Shown piece after piece: positions 9,346 through 18,579 of a stretch of DNA of 64,000 nt. Source of the stretch: Phycisphaerae bacterium (lineage in GTDB: Bacteria > Planctomycetota > Phycisphaerae > Sedimentisphaerales > Anaerobacaceae); assembly GCA_028714855.1 (NCBI GenBank), contig JAQTLP010000004.1, positions 80,158 to 144,157 on the forward strand. The letters are read 5' to 3'. The position numbers were made by a program, and so were the translations under genes. The notes beneath the pieces are model-generated. The model searched no databases. It was not told where the DNA came from and saw nothing but the letters and a program-made list of their open reading frames with translations. Numbering within the stretch: position 1 is the first letter of the stretch; each line of letters begins with the position of its first letter.

Positions 9346-11139
9346 TCACTCTTGACTGGCTGAAAGCGCTACTGTCGTTATAGAATTCGCAGGCAGTTTC
9401 AACGGCTCACCTTTTTTGAAGCTGCCGATTTTAACGCAGTTTTCCTTTTCACTCGAACGATATACGTCTCCCTTGGAAACAGCCGAACCCTTCAAAGAAA
9501 AGTTAAGGGTGATATCAGTGCTCGGCGTGGTATTGAGCAGGACCGCTGTTAGTTTTTTGTTGTCCGGGCTGATATACGCTGAAATTCTCAGGCCGGGATT
9601 ATCGGTCGAGGCTTCAACTCGCTGCCAGCCGGAATCTGTGAAAGCCGAATATTGCTTGAAAGCATAGTAAGCGGGTCTGACGCTGTAGGAATTCGAGTCA
9701 TTGAGGCCGACCAATCCGTCGTTCGGGTCCCAGAACAAATCCCAGTACAAATACGAAGCTACGTTCTCCACTGTCAGGCTGTTATGTAATAAAACCGCTG
9801 TATTCATTGCGCCAGTCCACGTTTTCGGTTGGTCCTCGAATTCCGTCTGGAACACGGGCTTGTCACCATACTGTGCAATAAACTTCTTGAACCTGGTCAT
9901 TTTTGGAATATATCTGTCGGGGTTTTCGGCACAGCCGCTGCAATCGTAGAGATGGTGCGCGTAGCCATAAATGCGGGATGTGTCTAATTTACTTATATAG
10001 CTTTCGATGTGAGAAAAGCCCATCGTTTCGGGGTCGAGCATTTTGGGCATGGCCGGTCCCATTTCAGCCTTCAGTTTTTGCCAGACTGCTTCGAGGGCGG
10101 CGTCATAGCCGGCCGTGTTTGGTTCTTCTGTGGGGGCGAGTTTGCACGATTCGTATGGAGCTTCCCAGTCAGGCTCATTCTGCATAGTTATATAGTCCGC
10201 TTTGACTCCTGCTTTTGCATACGCGGCCAGGCTGTCTGCCCACCATTGCGCGAATTCGCCATATACGAATTTGCCGTCTTTTTTGGCGAGTGTCCCGCCG
10301 ATTAAGTTTGCGTCGCTTTTCAGCCGTGCCGGCGGCGTCCACGATGAAATCATAATCTTCAGGTTCCCGCCGAGAGCGGCTTTGCCTTTATTGGCTATTT
10401 CAACCGTATAATCGAAGTCGGCTTGGTTCATATCGTAAGTATTTCTGATGCGGAATATATCAAGGCCGAGCTCCTTGAAGAGAAGGTTGTATAATTCAGC
10501 TTTTTGTTTATGCTGAACAAGTTCCATCATCCGGAATGCGCCGGATGCCCCCAGACCTTCGATTTTTTGATGCCGTTTATCTGCGTCAATTTCACTTGTT
10601 GCGGTAGGTTTGACGGCGGCGGATTTGGCGATTGGTTCCGGGCCATATACGTTCACGTCATCAACGTAAAAATTAACGCCCGGCGCAGCGCCGTCGAAAT
10701 ACACGTCCAGCACCGTCAGTCCGCCGTTAACATCTAATTTGAAGTCACCTGTTAGCAGCGTCCAGTTGCTGTCCGTGACAGCGGTTGCGGTGGCTAAAGT
10801 ATGATACTTGGTGCCGCTGTCGTCCTGTTGCTCGACCGATAGCAGTACCTTGTCGCTCGGAGCGTTATCGAGTCTTACCCACCCTGATATCTTGTAAGTT
10901 TTTCCATCTGTCATTGTGTCGAATACAGATTGCCTTACTCCCTGCCAGGCCGCGACTCTGCCGGTTGCCTTGACGCTGCCCGAACCGCTGTGCACCGGTG
11001 CGCTGACCGCCTCGATTGGACAGCCTCTGCCGGCCCAGCCTTCCGTCCCTTTTTCGAAGTCTGGGTTGACCAGGATGTTGGTATCGGCGTAACATGTTAA
11101 TGACAGACACAATAATAAAAACAAACCTTTGTAAGACAT
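9346..11139 (-). CDS. Secreted GH30 glucuronoxylanase-like enzyme with N-terminal CBM
   Basis: Signal peptide (about 1-18), a carbohydrate-binding jelly-roll of CBM4/9/22 type (about 20-168: NILVNPDFEKGTEGWAG...FYVDDVNVYGPE), then a GH30 (beta/alpha)8 barrel with its side beta-domain (about 183-597). The acid/base Glu is in QNEPDW (E322) and the nucleophile in QTEFED (E433). The fold and the HHLYDCSGCAENPDRY segment suit subfamily 8 glucuronoxylanases, which cut xylan next to methyl-glucuronic acid side groups; substrate is inferred. AAGGAG lies 7 bases before ATG. It is downstream of a close paralogue in the same direction, 33 bases apart, so co-transcription is likely. No dockerin or anchor is present. 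Confidence 0.87.
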   Translation of the reverse strand: MSYKGLFLLLCLSLTCYADTNILVNPDFEKGTEGWAGRGCPIEAVSAPVHSGSGSVKATGRVAAWQGVRQSVFDTMTDGKTYKISGWVRLDNAPSDKVLLSVEQQDDSGTKYHTLATATAVTDSNWTLLTGDFKLDVNGGLTVLDVYFDGAAPGVNFYVDDVNVYGPEPIAKSAAVKPTATSEIDADKRHQKIEGLGASGAFRMMELVQHKQKAELYNLLFKELGLDIFRIRNTYDMNQADFDYTVEIANKGKAALGGNLKIMISSWTPPARLKSDANLIGGTLAKKDGKFVYGEFAQWWADSLAAYAKAGVKADYITMQNEPDWEAPYESCKLAPTEEPNTAGYDAALEAVWQKLKAEMGPAMPKMLDPETMGFSHIESYISKLDTSRIYGYAHHLYDCSGCAENPDRYIPKMTRFKKFIAQYGDKPVFQTEFEDQPKTWTGAMNTAVLLHNSLTVENVASYLYWDLFWDPNDGLVGLNDSNSYSVRPAYYAFKQYSAFTDSGWQRVEASTDNPGLRISAYISPDNKKLTAVLLNTTPSTDITLNFSLKGSAVSKGDVYRSSEKENCVKIGSFKKGEPLKLPANSITTVALSASQE

Positions 11140-11172
11140 CTGACTGCTCCTTAATCTTAAAATCTTACTTGT

Positions 11173-12975
11173 TTATTTTCCGGAAAGTACCAGAGTCGTT
11201 ATCGACTTTGCAGGCAGTTTTAATGGCTCGCCTGCCTTGTAGCTGCCGAGGTTAACGCATTTTTCTGTCTCGCTCGAGCGGTAAACTTCACCTTCAGAAG
11301 CGGAAAAGCCCTTCGAAGAAAGGTTAAGGGTAATATCCGTATTGCCTGCGGTATTTATTATGACCGCGGTTAGTTTTTTATTGTCCGGGCTTATATATGC
11401 TGAAATTCTCAGCCCAGGATTGTCGGTCGTTGCCTCCACTCGCTGCCAGTCCGAATCTGTAAAAGCCGAATATTGCTTGAAAGCATAATAGACCGGCTTG
11501 ATAGTGTAGTAGGATAGGTCCATCGGGTTAAAACTCACCATCCCGCTGCTGGGGCCCCAGAACAAATTCCAGTACACATATGCCGTTGCGTTCTCGACTG
11601 TCAGAGAATTATGAATCAAAATCACCATACTCATTGCGCCGGCCCATGTGTTCGGTTCGTTCTCGAACTCTGTCTGCATCAGCGGCTTGCTGCCGTATTT
11701 TGATTTGAGTCTTTCCATTTCAGGAATATACCTGTCAGGATTTTCGGCGCAGCCGCTGCAGCCGTAGAGATGATGTGCATAACCGTCAACGTGAGATGAG
11801 TTTTTCAATTTGTCTATATAATCAATGGTGGTATTCAAACTATACGTTTCCGGTGCGAGCATCTTCGGAATTTCCAGCTCCGGGTCTGCATTAAATTTCT
11901 GCCAGACCGCTTCGAAGGCGGCATCATAACCTGCCACGTTTGAATCCTCAGCGGGATTGAATCTGCACGAATTCCATGGGGCTTCGTAGTCCGGCTCATT
12001 CTGGATATTCAGATAGTCTATTTTCACTCCTGCTTTTGAATAAGCGGCTAAGCTGTCAGCCCACCACTGGGCGAATTCTGCATACGCATATTTGCCGTTG
12101 ATTTTGGCAAGCGTTCCGCGGGCTGTATTTCCGTTGCTTTTCAATCTCGCCGGCGGCGACCACGACGAAATCATAATCTTGAGATTTCCATCGAGGGCAG
12201 CTTTACCGCCTTTGGCTATTTCCACCATCTCATTGAAAGCGGCCTGGTTGATATCGTAAGTGTTACTTATGCGGAATATGTCCATGCCCAGTTCCTTGAA
12301 CAGCAGATTATACAGTTCAGCTTTTTTCTGGTGGTTTACGAATTCCATCGTGAAATGGACCCCGCCGGCCCCGAAACCTTCGATTTTTTGATGACGTGTC
12401 CCCACATCAATCTGAGCCGTTGCATTTGGTTCGATAGTAATTTTCTCAAGGGCAGCTCCTTCGGGGCCGTATGCGTTTGCGTCGTCAACGTAAAAGTTAA
12501 TATTCGGGTCAGGACCTTCGAAGTAAACGTCCAGCACCGATAATGTATCGCTCACCTCTAATGTAAAATCACCCGAAAGCAGCGCCCAGTTGCTGTCGGT
12601 TGCGGTAACAGTAGCTACGTTATGGTAACTGGTTCCCTTGCCGTCCTGCTGCTCAACCGATAAGGCGACACGTCCGCTCGCGGCGTTATCGAGTCTTACC
12701 CATCCGGATATCTTGTAAGTCTTGCCATTGGCCATTTTTTCGAACACGGATTGTTTCACACCCTGCCAGTTCGCGTCTCTCTTCGAAGCTTTCGCGCTGC
12801 CCGAACCGCTGTGTACAGGTGATTTGACCGCCTCAATTGCGCAGTTTCGCCCCGCCCAGCCGTCCGTCCCGCTTTCAAAATCGGGATTGACCAGTATGTT
12901 GGTGTCGCCGTAAACTGACGCCGATGACAAAAACAGCAGTAAAAATAAAGACTTACAAAAACAATTGGAAAACAT
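11173..12975 (-). CDS. Secreted GH30 glucuronoxylanase-like enzyme, tandem paralogue
   Basis: Same architecture as its downstream neighbour: signal peptide (about 1-24), CBM4/9/22-like domain, GH30 barrel with acid/base Glu in QNEPDY and nucleophile in MQTEFENEP, then the beta-side domain. Both genes share a TTAAGGAGC leader and nearly identical C-terminal ends, so this is a recent tandem duplication. Differences cluster in loops around the active site (for example GPSSGMVSFNPMDLS here), which may shift preference between decorated xylans. It is divergent from the DUF4038 glycosidase with about 128 bases between the starts, probably holding both promoters. Confidence 0.87.
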   Translation of the reverse strand: MFSNCFCKSLFLLLFLSSASVYGDTNILVNPDFESGTDGWAGRNCAIEAVKSPVHSGSGSAKASKRDANWQGVKQSVFEKMANGKTYKISGWVRLDNAASGRVALSVEQQDGKGTSYHNVATVTATDSNWALLSGDFTLEVSDTLSVLDVYFEGPDPNINFYVDDANAYGPEGAALEKITIEPNATAQIDVGTRHQKIEGFGAGGVHFTMEFVNHQKKAELYNLLFKELGMDIFRISNTYDINQAAFNEMVEIAKGGKAALDGNLKIMISSWSPPARLKSNGNTARGTLAKINGKYAYAEFAQWWADSLAAYSKAGVKIDYLNIQNEPDYEAPWNSCRFNPAEDSNVAGYDAAFEAVWQKFNADPELEIPKMLAPETYSLNTTIDYIDKLKNSSHVDGYAHHLYGCSGCAENPDRYIPEMERLKSKYGSKPLMQTEFENEPNTWAGAMSMVILIHNSLTVENATAYVYWNLFWGPSSGMVSFNPMDLSYYTIKPVYYAFKQYSAFTDSDWQRVEATTDNPGLRISAYISPDNKKLTAVIINTAGNTDITLNLSSKGFSASEGEVYRSSETEKCVNLGSYKAGEPLKLPAKSITTLVLSGK

Positions 12976-13103
12976 CTTGCAGCTCCTTAATCCAGAGTTA
13001 ATTTAAAATTCCTTAATCAAACATATGTCTTTTTGGGCAGGGTATGATAACATATTAGCCGTTGGTTTGCAATATTGTTGAACATTTGAGGATTTTGTCT
13101 TTT

Positions 13104-14999
13104 ATGAATACTAAATATCAAAAACTGCTCACTTTTTGCGTTGTTTTTCTGCTTATTGTAAATGTTTCCCTTAATACGCTCATCGCCGGCGGTCCTTCGG
13201 ATATTCACGTATGGGAAATGGAAGAAATTGTGCTGGAAGCGGAAAATGATTATGATAATTTCTATACGGATGTGACCTGCTGGGTCGACCTGAAGGGTCC
13301 GGATTTCTCGAAACGAATTTATGGCTTCTGGGATGGCTCCAATCGTTTCGTTGTGCGTATGGTCGCGACATCACTTGGCAAATGGCAATGGACCAGCGGC
13401 TCGAATCAGCCCGATGATAAAGGCCTTACCGGCCTGTCCGGCGAATTTAACGCAGTCAGATGGACAAAAAAACAAAAGTCGCAAAATCCCAACCGCCGCG
13501 GCTTCATTCGTCCCTCACCTAACGGGCACGCCTTGCAATACGCTGACGGAACGCCCTTCTTTATGGTTGGTGACACCTGGCTTGCAGGAACCACCTGGCG
13601 CCTGCCTTTCAGGGGCGTTGCATCTCCAAAAGATTATGTGCCCGGCCCGGGTATCAGCTTTGAAGACGCCGTCGCTTACCGAAAAAGACAGGGCTACAAT
13701 TCCGTCAGTATGATTGCCTGTTTTCCGAACTGGGAAGCGGACTGCCATCCCGCGACTTACGCTGATTCCAGCGGATTATTCCTGAGAAATGCGTGGGAAA
13801 AATTTGGTTACCCCGTCGGAAACGGCCATGTGACCGCGAAAGATATGCGCGACGAATTCGGCAACCTCCCCTTTGAGATGTCAACGGAGCACCAGGGCGT
13901 CGCTGATTTTGACCGTATCAATCCCAAATACTTTCGCAGTCTTGACGAAAAAATGCGTCATTTGTCCAAACAGGGTTTTGTCCCTTTGATAGAAACCGTA
14001 AGAAGAGACAACTGCCCGGCGTGGAAGGCATATTTTGACTTTAATGAATCTTACTCGCGATATGTTCAGTATCTAATCTCAAGATACGGTGCCTATAATA
14101 TATTCTTTAGCGGCATTCATCTCGATTGGATTCCCAAAGAATATAGTCTCACCGCCGACGAATTCAACGCAGCTTTAACCTATCATTTGAATAAATACGG
14201 CCCGCTGCCTTTCGGCCAGCCCCACACAACACTAATCAGCGATTCCACATATACTCAATTCGGCCACGACCAGAATTGTCCTTGGCTGACTATGCACAGC
14301 GTCGGCAACAAGCCGCGCGACCATAGTGTTAAAACAGCTCTTGAAACCCTTTTTAATCTTGTCCCCACATACCCGGCCATAAACTTCGAGCCGTATTATA
14401 CCGGCTGGGACCACGAAATAAATATGCCGAATGGCGAGCGTCCGCCGGCAAATTCCCCGCGTGATAACTATTTCTCACGGGCACAAATGTATGGCTCCGT
14501 TCTTTCCGGCGGCCTGTCCGGCCACGTCCACGGAACCGCCGCCTACGACATCACTACAACCGGTGAGCCTGCCGGTGCGCGTCCCCATTTCTGGGTCGCG
14601 CTAAAGTATAAATCAGGCGCCTATATGCAGCACCTCGCTGCGTTTGTCTTGTCGCAGGGCAAAAAATATCAGCAATTACAGCCCTGTTCGCAGAATATAA
14701 ACCCGCAAAAAGCCCCCGGCAGCCCCGAAAGAGGTTTGGATGGCTGGTCGTTTATGTCGTGCACGCCTGAAAAGGATTTTGCACTGCTCTACTTCGAGAA
14801 CCAGGCTGTCCTGCCTACATTAAGCGGTTTCAAACCTGACTCTTCTTTTTCTTTCCGGTGGTTTAATCCCCGCAACGGCCGGTGGAAAAAGAAAATCACC
14901 ATTAAATCGAATGAGCAAGGAATATTGGCACTCCCGCCATTCCCGGATGGACAAAATCCTTCCACCATTGACTGGGCCGCCAAAATCACTTTACAATAA
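13104..14999 (+). CDS. Secreted DUF5060/DUF4038 glycoside hydrolase (GH140/apiosidase-like)
   Basis: I start at ATG 13104, which gives a proper signal peptide (MNTKYQKLLTFCVVFLLIV...), with GAGG upstream. The DUF5060 immunoglobulin-like domain (about 35-115) is followed by a DUF4038 TIM barrel (from GFIRPSPNGHALQYADGTPF to about 490) and a C-terminal beta domain ending in the FRWFNPRNGRWK motif. Members include apiosidases and related enzymes acting on plant cell-wall side chains, so a role in trimming xylan or pectin decorations fits the GH30 and CE15 neighbours. The exact substrate cannot be read from the sequence. Confidence 0.8.
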   Translation: MNTKYQKLLTFCVVFLLIVNVSLNTLIAGGPSDIHVWEMEEIVLEAENDYDNFYTDVTCWVDLKGPDFSKRIYGFWDGSNRFVVRMVATSLGKWQWTSGSNQPDDKGLTGLSGEFNAVRWTKKQKSQNPNRRGFIRPSPNGHALQYADGTPFFMVGDTWLAGTTWRLPFRGVASPKDYVPGPGISFEDAVAYRKRQGYNSVSMIACFPNWEADCHPATYADSSGLFLRNAWEKFGYPVGNGHVTAKDMRDEFGNLPFEMSTEHQGVADFDRINPKYFRSLDEKMRHLSKQGFVPLIETVRRDNCPAWKAYFDFNESYSRYVQYLISRYGAYNIFFSGIHLDWIPKEYSLTADEFNAALTYHLNKYGPLPFGQPHTTLISDSTYTQFGHDQNCPWLTMHSVGNKPRDHSVKTALETLFNLVPTYPAINFEPYYTGWDHEINMPNGERPPANSPRDNYFSRAQMYGSVLSGGLSGHVHGTAAYDITTTGEPAGARPHFWVALKYKSGAYMQHLAAFVLSQGKKYQQLQPCSQNINPQKAPGSPERGLDGWSFMSCTPEKDFALLYFENQAVLPTLSGFKPDSSFSFRWFNPRNGRWKKKITIKSNEQGILALPPFPDGQNPSTIDWAAKITLQ

Positions 15000-15017
15000 A
15001 CTGCTTTTCTTGGCGGC

Positions 15018-15572
15018 TTAATGCTCTGCGGCGGACTTCTCGAGATAATTGAATTTCTGTCCGCCCAGCGACGCATCGACCATTAGCCCCGTGTCAGTTG
15101 CGACGAATACTGCCATTCCAGATTTATAATCAGCCTTCGCTGCCGCGCCGAGAGTGACAGCTACGCCTGTAACCTGTGCGGAAAACGTGAACTCCTCGGT
15201 CTTGAACACGTCTAAATCATTTTTAGTCTTGAAGAATATTATCTCTCGGAAGAACTCGCCCCCGAACGAGAACCCAAGCGTTGCCTGCGACATACTGCAG
15301 TACCCGACCATTTTACCCTGCTCGTAAACTTCGCCCTTGCCGTAAGCGCCGCCGGCAAGAAAAGCCCCTTTGAATACCTTCGGCAGCACCGCCCAGCCGT
15401 AGGAGTTGTCGAAGAATTTCTGTATCTTAGGGTCTTTCTCCTTGAATACCGCTATTGCCTCACTTGCCTCAGCCGACAAAACCGCTTTTCCCTCCGGCTC
15501 TTCCGGTGCAATAGCGCAGCCGGCCGATACAATCGCCAAACACAAACACATCATAATTATTTTCGTCTTCAT
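15018..15572 (-). CDS. SYLF/YSC84-domain lipoprotein
   Basis: 184 residues with a lipoprotein signal peptide (lipobox VSAGC, Cys 19). Residues about 30-178 form a SYLF domain: FDNSYGWAVLPKVFKGAFLAGGAYGKGEVY, then a glycine-rich centre and the AVFVATDTGLMVDASLGGQKFNYL end. The domain binds phosphoinositide or other lipids in characterised members; its role in bacteria is unclear. AAAGGAG lies 6 bases upstream of ATG. It converges with the DUF4038 gene, only 18 bases apart. Confidence 0.85.
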   Translation of the reverse strand: MKTKIIMMCLCLAIVSAGCAIAPEEPEGKAVLSAEASEAIAVFKEKDPKIQKFFDNSYGWAVLPKVFKGAFLAGGAYGKGEVYEQGKMVGYCSMSQATLGFSFGGEFFREIIFFKTKNDLDVFKTEEFTFSAQVTGVAVTLGAAAKADYKSGMAVFVATDTGLMVDASLGGQKFNYLEKSAAEH

Positions 15573-15734
15573 ATATCACTCCTTTCAATTGTTTCCTTTG
15601 TCTTGCTTGGTTTATAGCCGATTGCCGCCTAATTGTCAATACAAAGACCGTAAGCTCATTTGTCAGCTCGAAATTTTCGCATCCGCCCCATTTTGACAGC
15701 GTTTGATATGTTAAGACTAAAAAACTTTAGCTTG

Positions 15735-15938
15735 CTATACCGCAGCTAAGCACGGCACCTTAAAGCAGTCTTTTCTGAAACAGCAGTTGGTATATGGGCA
15801 GTTGCCGTTGTTTGAATTTCCATAGCAGGGCGTATTGCCTTCCGTCCTCTGGATGGTATGGATTAGCTCCGCCTTTTTCATCTTGCCGGATTTTATGCCT
15901 AATTTCTTCGCCTTCTTTTTGATGGCTTCCATCTTCAT
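15735..15938 (-). CDS. Small SAP-domain protein with Cys-rich tail
   Basis: 67 residues. The N-terminal half (IKKKAKKLGIKSGKMKKAEL) is a SAP/Rho-N-like helix-turn-helix that binds nucleic acid in other proteins. The second half (TPCYGN...CPYTNCCFRKDC) has six Cys, a possible metal site. This layout recurs as a small conserved family in environmental bacteria; its function is not known. AAGGG precedes ATG. The 290 bases upstream hold a hairpin (CCCAGC-TTC-GCTGGG, 16095-16109) but no intact gene. Confidence 0.7.
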   Translation of the reverse strand: MKMEAIKKKAKKLGIKSGKMKKAELIHTIQRTEGNTPCYGNSNNGNCPYTNCCFRKDCFKVPCLAAV

Positions 15939-16154
15939 ATTTGTTTACCCTTCGTCAATTTCACTCTGTTGAAAATCTAAAATTTCACGGGATTAACCTT
16001 TATTATCGTCAAAACCGTTTGTTTCAGAACAGCAAAATTTACAAAAAATATAAATCGTAAATGAATCATCCTTCTTTTCCCTTATTGGTTGGCTCCCAGC
16101 TTCGCTGGGGGTTGCATAATCTTAGTTCGAGAGAGTTATAGTTTTTTGGGAGTG

Positions 16155-16183
16155 TTGACATTAGCCTGTTATCATAGTAGTAT
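16155..16183 (+). promoter_or_regulatory. Consensus-like promoter before the restriction-gene remnant
   Basis: TTGACA at 16155-16160 and TAGTAT at 16178-16183 with 17 bases between. It points at the 55-codon remnant starting at 16233 and could now read on into the CBS/antiporter cassette. Confidence 0.45.
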
Positions 16184-16232
16184 CTTGCCTGTTTGTGTCT
16201 TTTTGTGTTTTACTAAATAGAAAAAGCATAAG

Positions 16233-16400
16233 ATGAGTAGTGCTTCTCCAAGAATTGTAGAGCTTGTCGAAACTTTCGATTGTAACATCGAAACGTACCA
16301 TTCGCAGCAATACTACAATGAGACCCAGCTTCGCAGAGAGTTCGTCGCCCCGTTTAAGGAAGCGCATGGAAAATATGCACAAGGCTATTGGCGAAAATGA
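16233..16400 (+). pseudogene. N-terminal remnant of an Eco57I-like (type IIG) restriction-modification protein
   Basis: A 55-codon frame begins MSSASPRIVELVETFD and continues with YHSQQYYNETQLRREFVAPF. This matches, from memory of the family, the conserved N-terminus of large Eco57I-type restriction/methyltransferase proteins (IVELV..FD.N...Y....YNET..R.EF..PFF). After about 41 residues similarity ends and the frame soon stops at TGA. The full proteins are around 1000 residues, so this is a truncated leftover. A promoter-like pair lies 50 bases upstream. A matching C-terminal fragment may lie at 23804-23920. Confidence 0.5.
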
Positions 16401-16469
16401 TGTTTACAAATGGGCCGGAAATGTTATTACGTAATTAACTGCTTGAAGAAAAGAACAGGAAGTTAATCA

Positions 16470-16937
16470 ATGCAAGTTAAAGAGATAATGTCAAAGGAAG
16501 TAATAACTGTAACACGCTCTGTAAAATTGAGAGAACTGTTAGAGTTATTTAATAAATTTCATCTTTTCCCTTTGGTGCCTGTAGTTGAAGAGGACAACCG
16601 CCTGGTGGGGATTGTTTCTTTTAGCAATCTTATCGATGTATTTAGTCCGTATCATCAGGAAATATTGAAAACGGTTCCTTTCTTGGACGATCGGGAAGAA
16701 GATATATTTAATGTAGAACTGACCAGGGATATCGGAGACTTGTTAATCGTTGATGATATTATGGAGACAAAGTTCGTTTCTTTACAAGAGGATGCCTCTT
16801 TAGAGGAAGCTTTTAAGTTAATGAAGTTACATCTTAAAGAAGAATTTCTGGTAACAGATAAAACAGGAATATTAGTCGGAAAGATTGGCATATTCGACAT
16901 AATTCGGAGAGTATTTCAGGAAAAGGGCGTTATTTAA
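16470..16937 (+). CDS. Two-CBS-domain protein
   Basis: 155 residues made of two CBS motifs: MSKEVITVTRSVKLRELLELF...LVPVVEEDNRLVGIVSFSNLID and MESTK-like METKFVSLQEDASLEEAFKL...FLVTDKTGILVGKIGIFDIIRR. Such pairs bind adenine nucleotides or similar ligands and usually regulate a partner. The stop codon directly abuts the GTG start of the antiporter, so the two are translationally coupled and this is probably its sensor subunit (inference). The stretch is more AT-rich than the flanking polysaccharide genes. Confidence 0.85.
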   Translation: MQVKEIMSKEVITVTRSVKLRELLELFNKFHLFPLVPVVEEDNRLVGIVSFSNLIDVFSPYHQEILKTVPFLDDREEDIFNVELTRDIGDLLIVDDIMETKFVSLQEDASLEEAFKLMKLHLKEEFLVTDKTGILVGKIGIFDIIRRVFQEKGVI

Positions 16938-18131
16938 GTGAATACTATATTAGGATTGGGGTTTATTCTGCTTGCAGGTTTATTTTCGGCAAGGCTGATA
17001 AGCAAAATTAGATTTCCAGCGGTAACCGCTTATCTTGTAATAGGTATACTTACCGGGTCTTCGCTGTTAAAACTCATTCCTGTAGAAATTATTAATGCAT
17101 CAGGACTAATTTCAAATATAGTTTTAGGAATAATCGCCTTTAGTATTGGCCAAAATTTTTCTCGAGATAACTTTAGAAAGATTGGCAAATCAGTGGTATG
17201 GATTTCAGTTCTGGAGGCATGCGGGGCCTGGCTTTTAGTTACATTAACTTTCTTATTGATACTAAGGCAGCCTTTTTATATTTCTCTTCTTTTCGGAGCG
17301 CTTTCTTCCGCTACTGCCCCGGCGGCAACGGTAATGGTGATAAGAGAATATCGCGCTAAAGGCATTTTTACTGATACGCTTTTAGGGGTCGTTGCTATTG
17401 ATGATGCCTGGTGCCTTATTATTTTTGCTGTTTCCTTGGCAATATCCCAGGCCGTTTATAGCCACAGGTTGGCTGCATTTTTTTTGATTAGGGTATTTTT
17501 AAACTCCATCTTGAGTATACTTGGTGCCTTTATCTTAGGAAGCATCAGTGCAATCCTGTTATCTTATCTCTCTCGTTTTATTCGTACGCAGGCAGAGCTC
17601 CTGATTTTCACCCTCGGATTTGTTCTTTTAAGCATAGGAATAGCTATTTGGCTGCACTTGTCCGTCCTTTTAGCAAATATGTTTTTAGGGGCAATCTTAG
17701 TCAATATCAACAAATCTTCATTCAGCTCTTTTGAAGTTTTAAAAACAATAGATTCCCCGCTATTCTTGCTTTTCTTTGTTTTGGCCGGGGCAAATTTGGA
17801 AATAGGTCTTCTGCCCAAATTGGGATTAATTGGTTCGGCATATTTAGTATTTCGCGTGGCAGGTAAGGTAGCTGGCGCAAGATTAGGAGCTCGTATTTCT
17901 AATGCATCCGGTAGCATAAGAAAATATTTAGGCCTGGGCTTAGTGCCCCAGGCAGGCGTTGCTTTGGGCTGCGCTTTAGTTGCTAAAAGTGACTTTCCAA
18001 ATATAGGCGGTATGATTTTTACTACGATTGTTGCTACTACAGTTGTTTATGAATTGGTCGGTCCTTTATGTACAAAATATGCCTTGCAAAAAGCAGGAGA
18101 GATAAACGTTGAACACCACCAAATGGTGTGA
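16938..18131 (+). CDS. CPA2-family Na+(K+)/H+ antiporter
   Basis: 397 residues, nearly all membrane-embedded (about 11-12 hydrophobic segments), with the KefB/NhaS-like start LGFILLAGLFSARLISKIRFPAVTAYLVIGILTGS. The conserved acidic pair region reads GVVAIDDAWCLIIF, with Asp residues needed for cation/proton exchange. There is no C-terminal RCK/TrkA-N domain; the upstream CBS protein may supply regulation instead. The GTG start follows the CBS stop with no gap. Exact ion specificity cannot be told. Its 3' end overlaps a 34-codon frame that has its own ribosome site. Confidence 0.88.
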   Translation: MNTILGLGFILLAGLFSARLISKIRFPAVTAYLVIGILTGSSLLKLIPVEIINASGLISNIVLGIIAFSIGQNFSRDNFRKIGKSVVWISVLEACGAWLLVTLTFLLILRQPFYISLLFGALSSATAPAATVMVIREYRAKGIFTDTLLGVVAIDDAWCLIIFAVSLAISQAVYSHRLAAFFLIRVFLNSILSILGAFILGSISAILLSYLSRFIRTQAELLIFTLGFVLLSIGIAIWLHLSVLLANMFLGAILVNINKSSFSSFEVLKTIDSPLFLLFFVLAGANLEIGLLPKLGLIGSAYLVFRVAGKVAGARLGARISNASGSIRKYLGLGLVPQAGVALGCALVAKSDFPNIGGMIFTTIVATTVVYELVGPLCTKYALQKAGEINVEHHQMV

Positions 18132-18213
18132 AAATCCTTTTGAGCATTTGGATGATTTGAAAGAAGAATTGAGGGATAAGTATGTTCTGCTGGCCAATAA
18201 GATAATGGAATAA
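18109..18213 (+). CDS. Very small protein overlapping the antiporter 3' end
   Basis: A 34-residue frame starts with TTG at 18109, preceded by AGGAGAG at 7-8 bases, and overlaps the antiporter end by 23 bases in another frame. The peptide (MNTTKWCENPFEHLDDLKEEL... ending LLANKIME) is an amphipathic helix rich in Glu/Asp/Lys. The ribosome site and the position between the antiporter and a small membrane protein favour a real gene. It has no known family. Confidence 0.45.
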   Translation: MNTTKWCENPFEHLDDLKEELRDKYVLLANKIME

Positions 18214-18241
18214 CTCCATTCAATTTTTTAGTGAGGTGTAT

Positions 18242-18379
18242 ATGTTTACATTATTAAAGATTAGCGGAATGGCCGTGACAGCCATTATTATTGGTGCTGT
18301 AATTTTGATTGTTTTGGCTTTCGGAGCAGTAAAAAAGTTTTTCCCTGAAAAGCCGCGTAAGCCCTTGGGAAAAGCATAA
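18242..18379 (+). CDS. Small single-pass membrane protein (45 aa)
   Basis: Begins with ATG at 18242 after GTGAGGTG. One transmembrane helix (about residues 11-30: VTAIIIGAVILIVLAFGAV) is followed by a short basic tail (KKFFPEKPRKPLGKA). It could be an accessory subunit of the antiporter, but this is inferred only from position (28 bases after the 34-residue frame). Confidence 0.55.
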   Translation: MFTLLKISGMAVTAIIIGAVILIVLAFGAVKKFFPEKPRKPLGKA

Positions 18380-18541
18380 AATTTTGTCGAGCCCTTGCTG
18401 CAGTGTCCCGTCCGCCGACTTGCCTGCCCTCGAATGTTGTCGTCGGGGTTCGTTTGGGCGTTTGTATTTAGCCCCGCAATTTATTGCGCAGGTTCTCTCT
18501 CATCCATCTTCCATCGTCCGCTTTCGGCGACCCATTCTCCA

Positions 18542-18565
18542 ATTTATAATTCGTAAATTATAAAT
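18542..18565. repeat. AT-rich inverted repeat, ATTTATAATT-CGTA-AATTATAAAT
   Basis: A perfect inverted repeat with 10-base arms and a 4-base loop, located 14 bases beyond the stop codon of the CE15-like gene. It may act as a weak terminator for that gene. The rest of 18380-18579 shows no gene. Confidence 0.5.
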
Positions 18566-18579
18566 CGCCTCCCTACCCA

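Noticed and set aside
16161-16382. Minus-strand frame of about 73 codons
   Set aside because: It lies antisense to the clear restriction-gene remnant at 16233-16400 and has no ribosome site or family resemblance.
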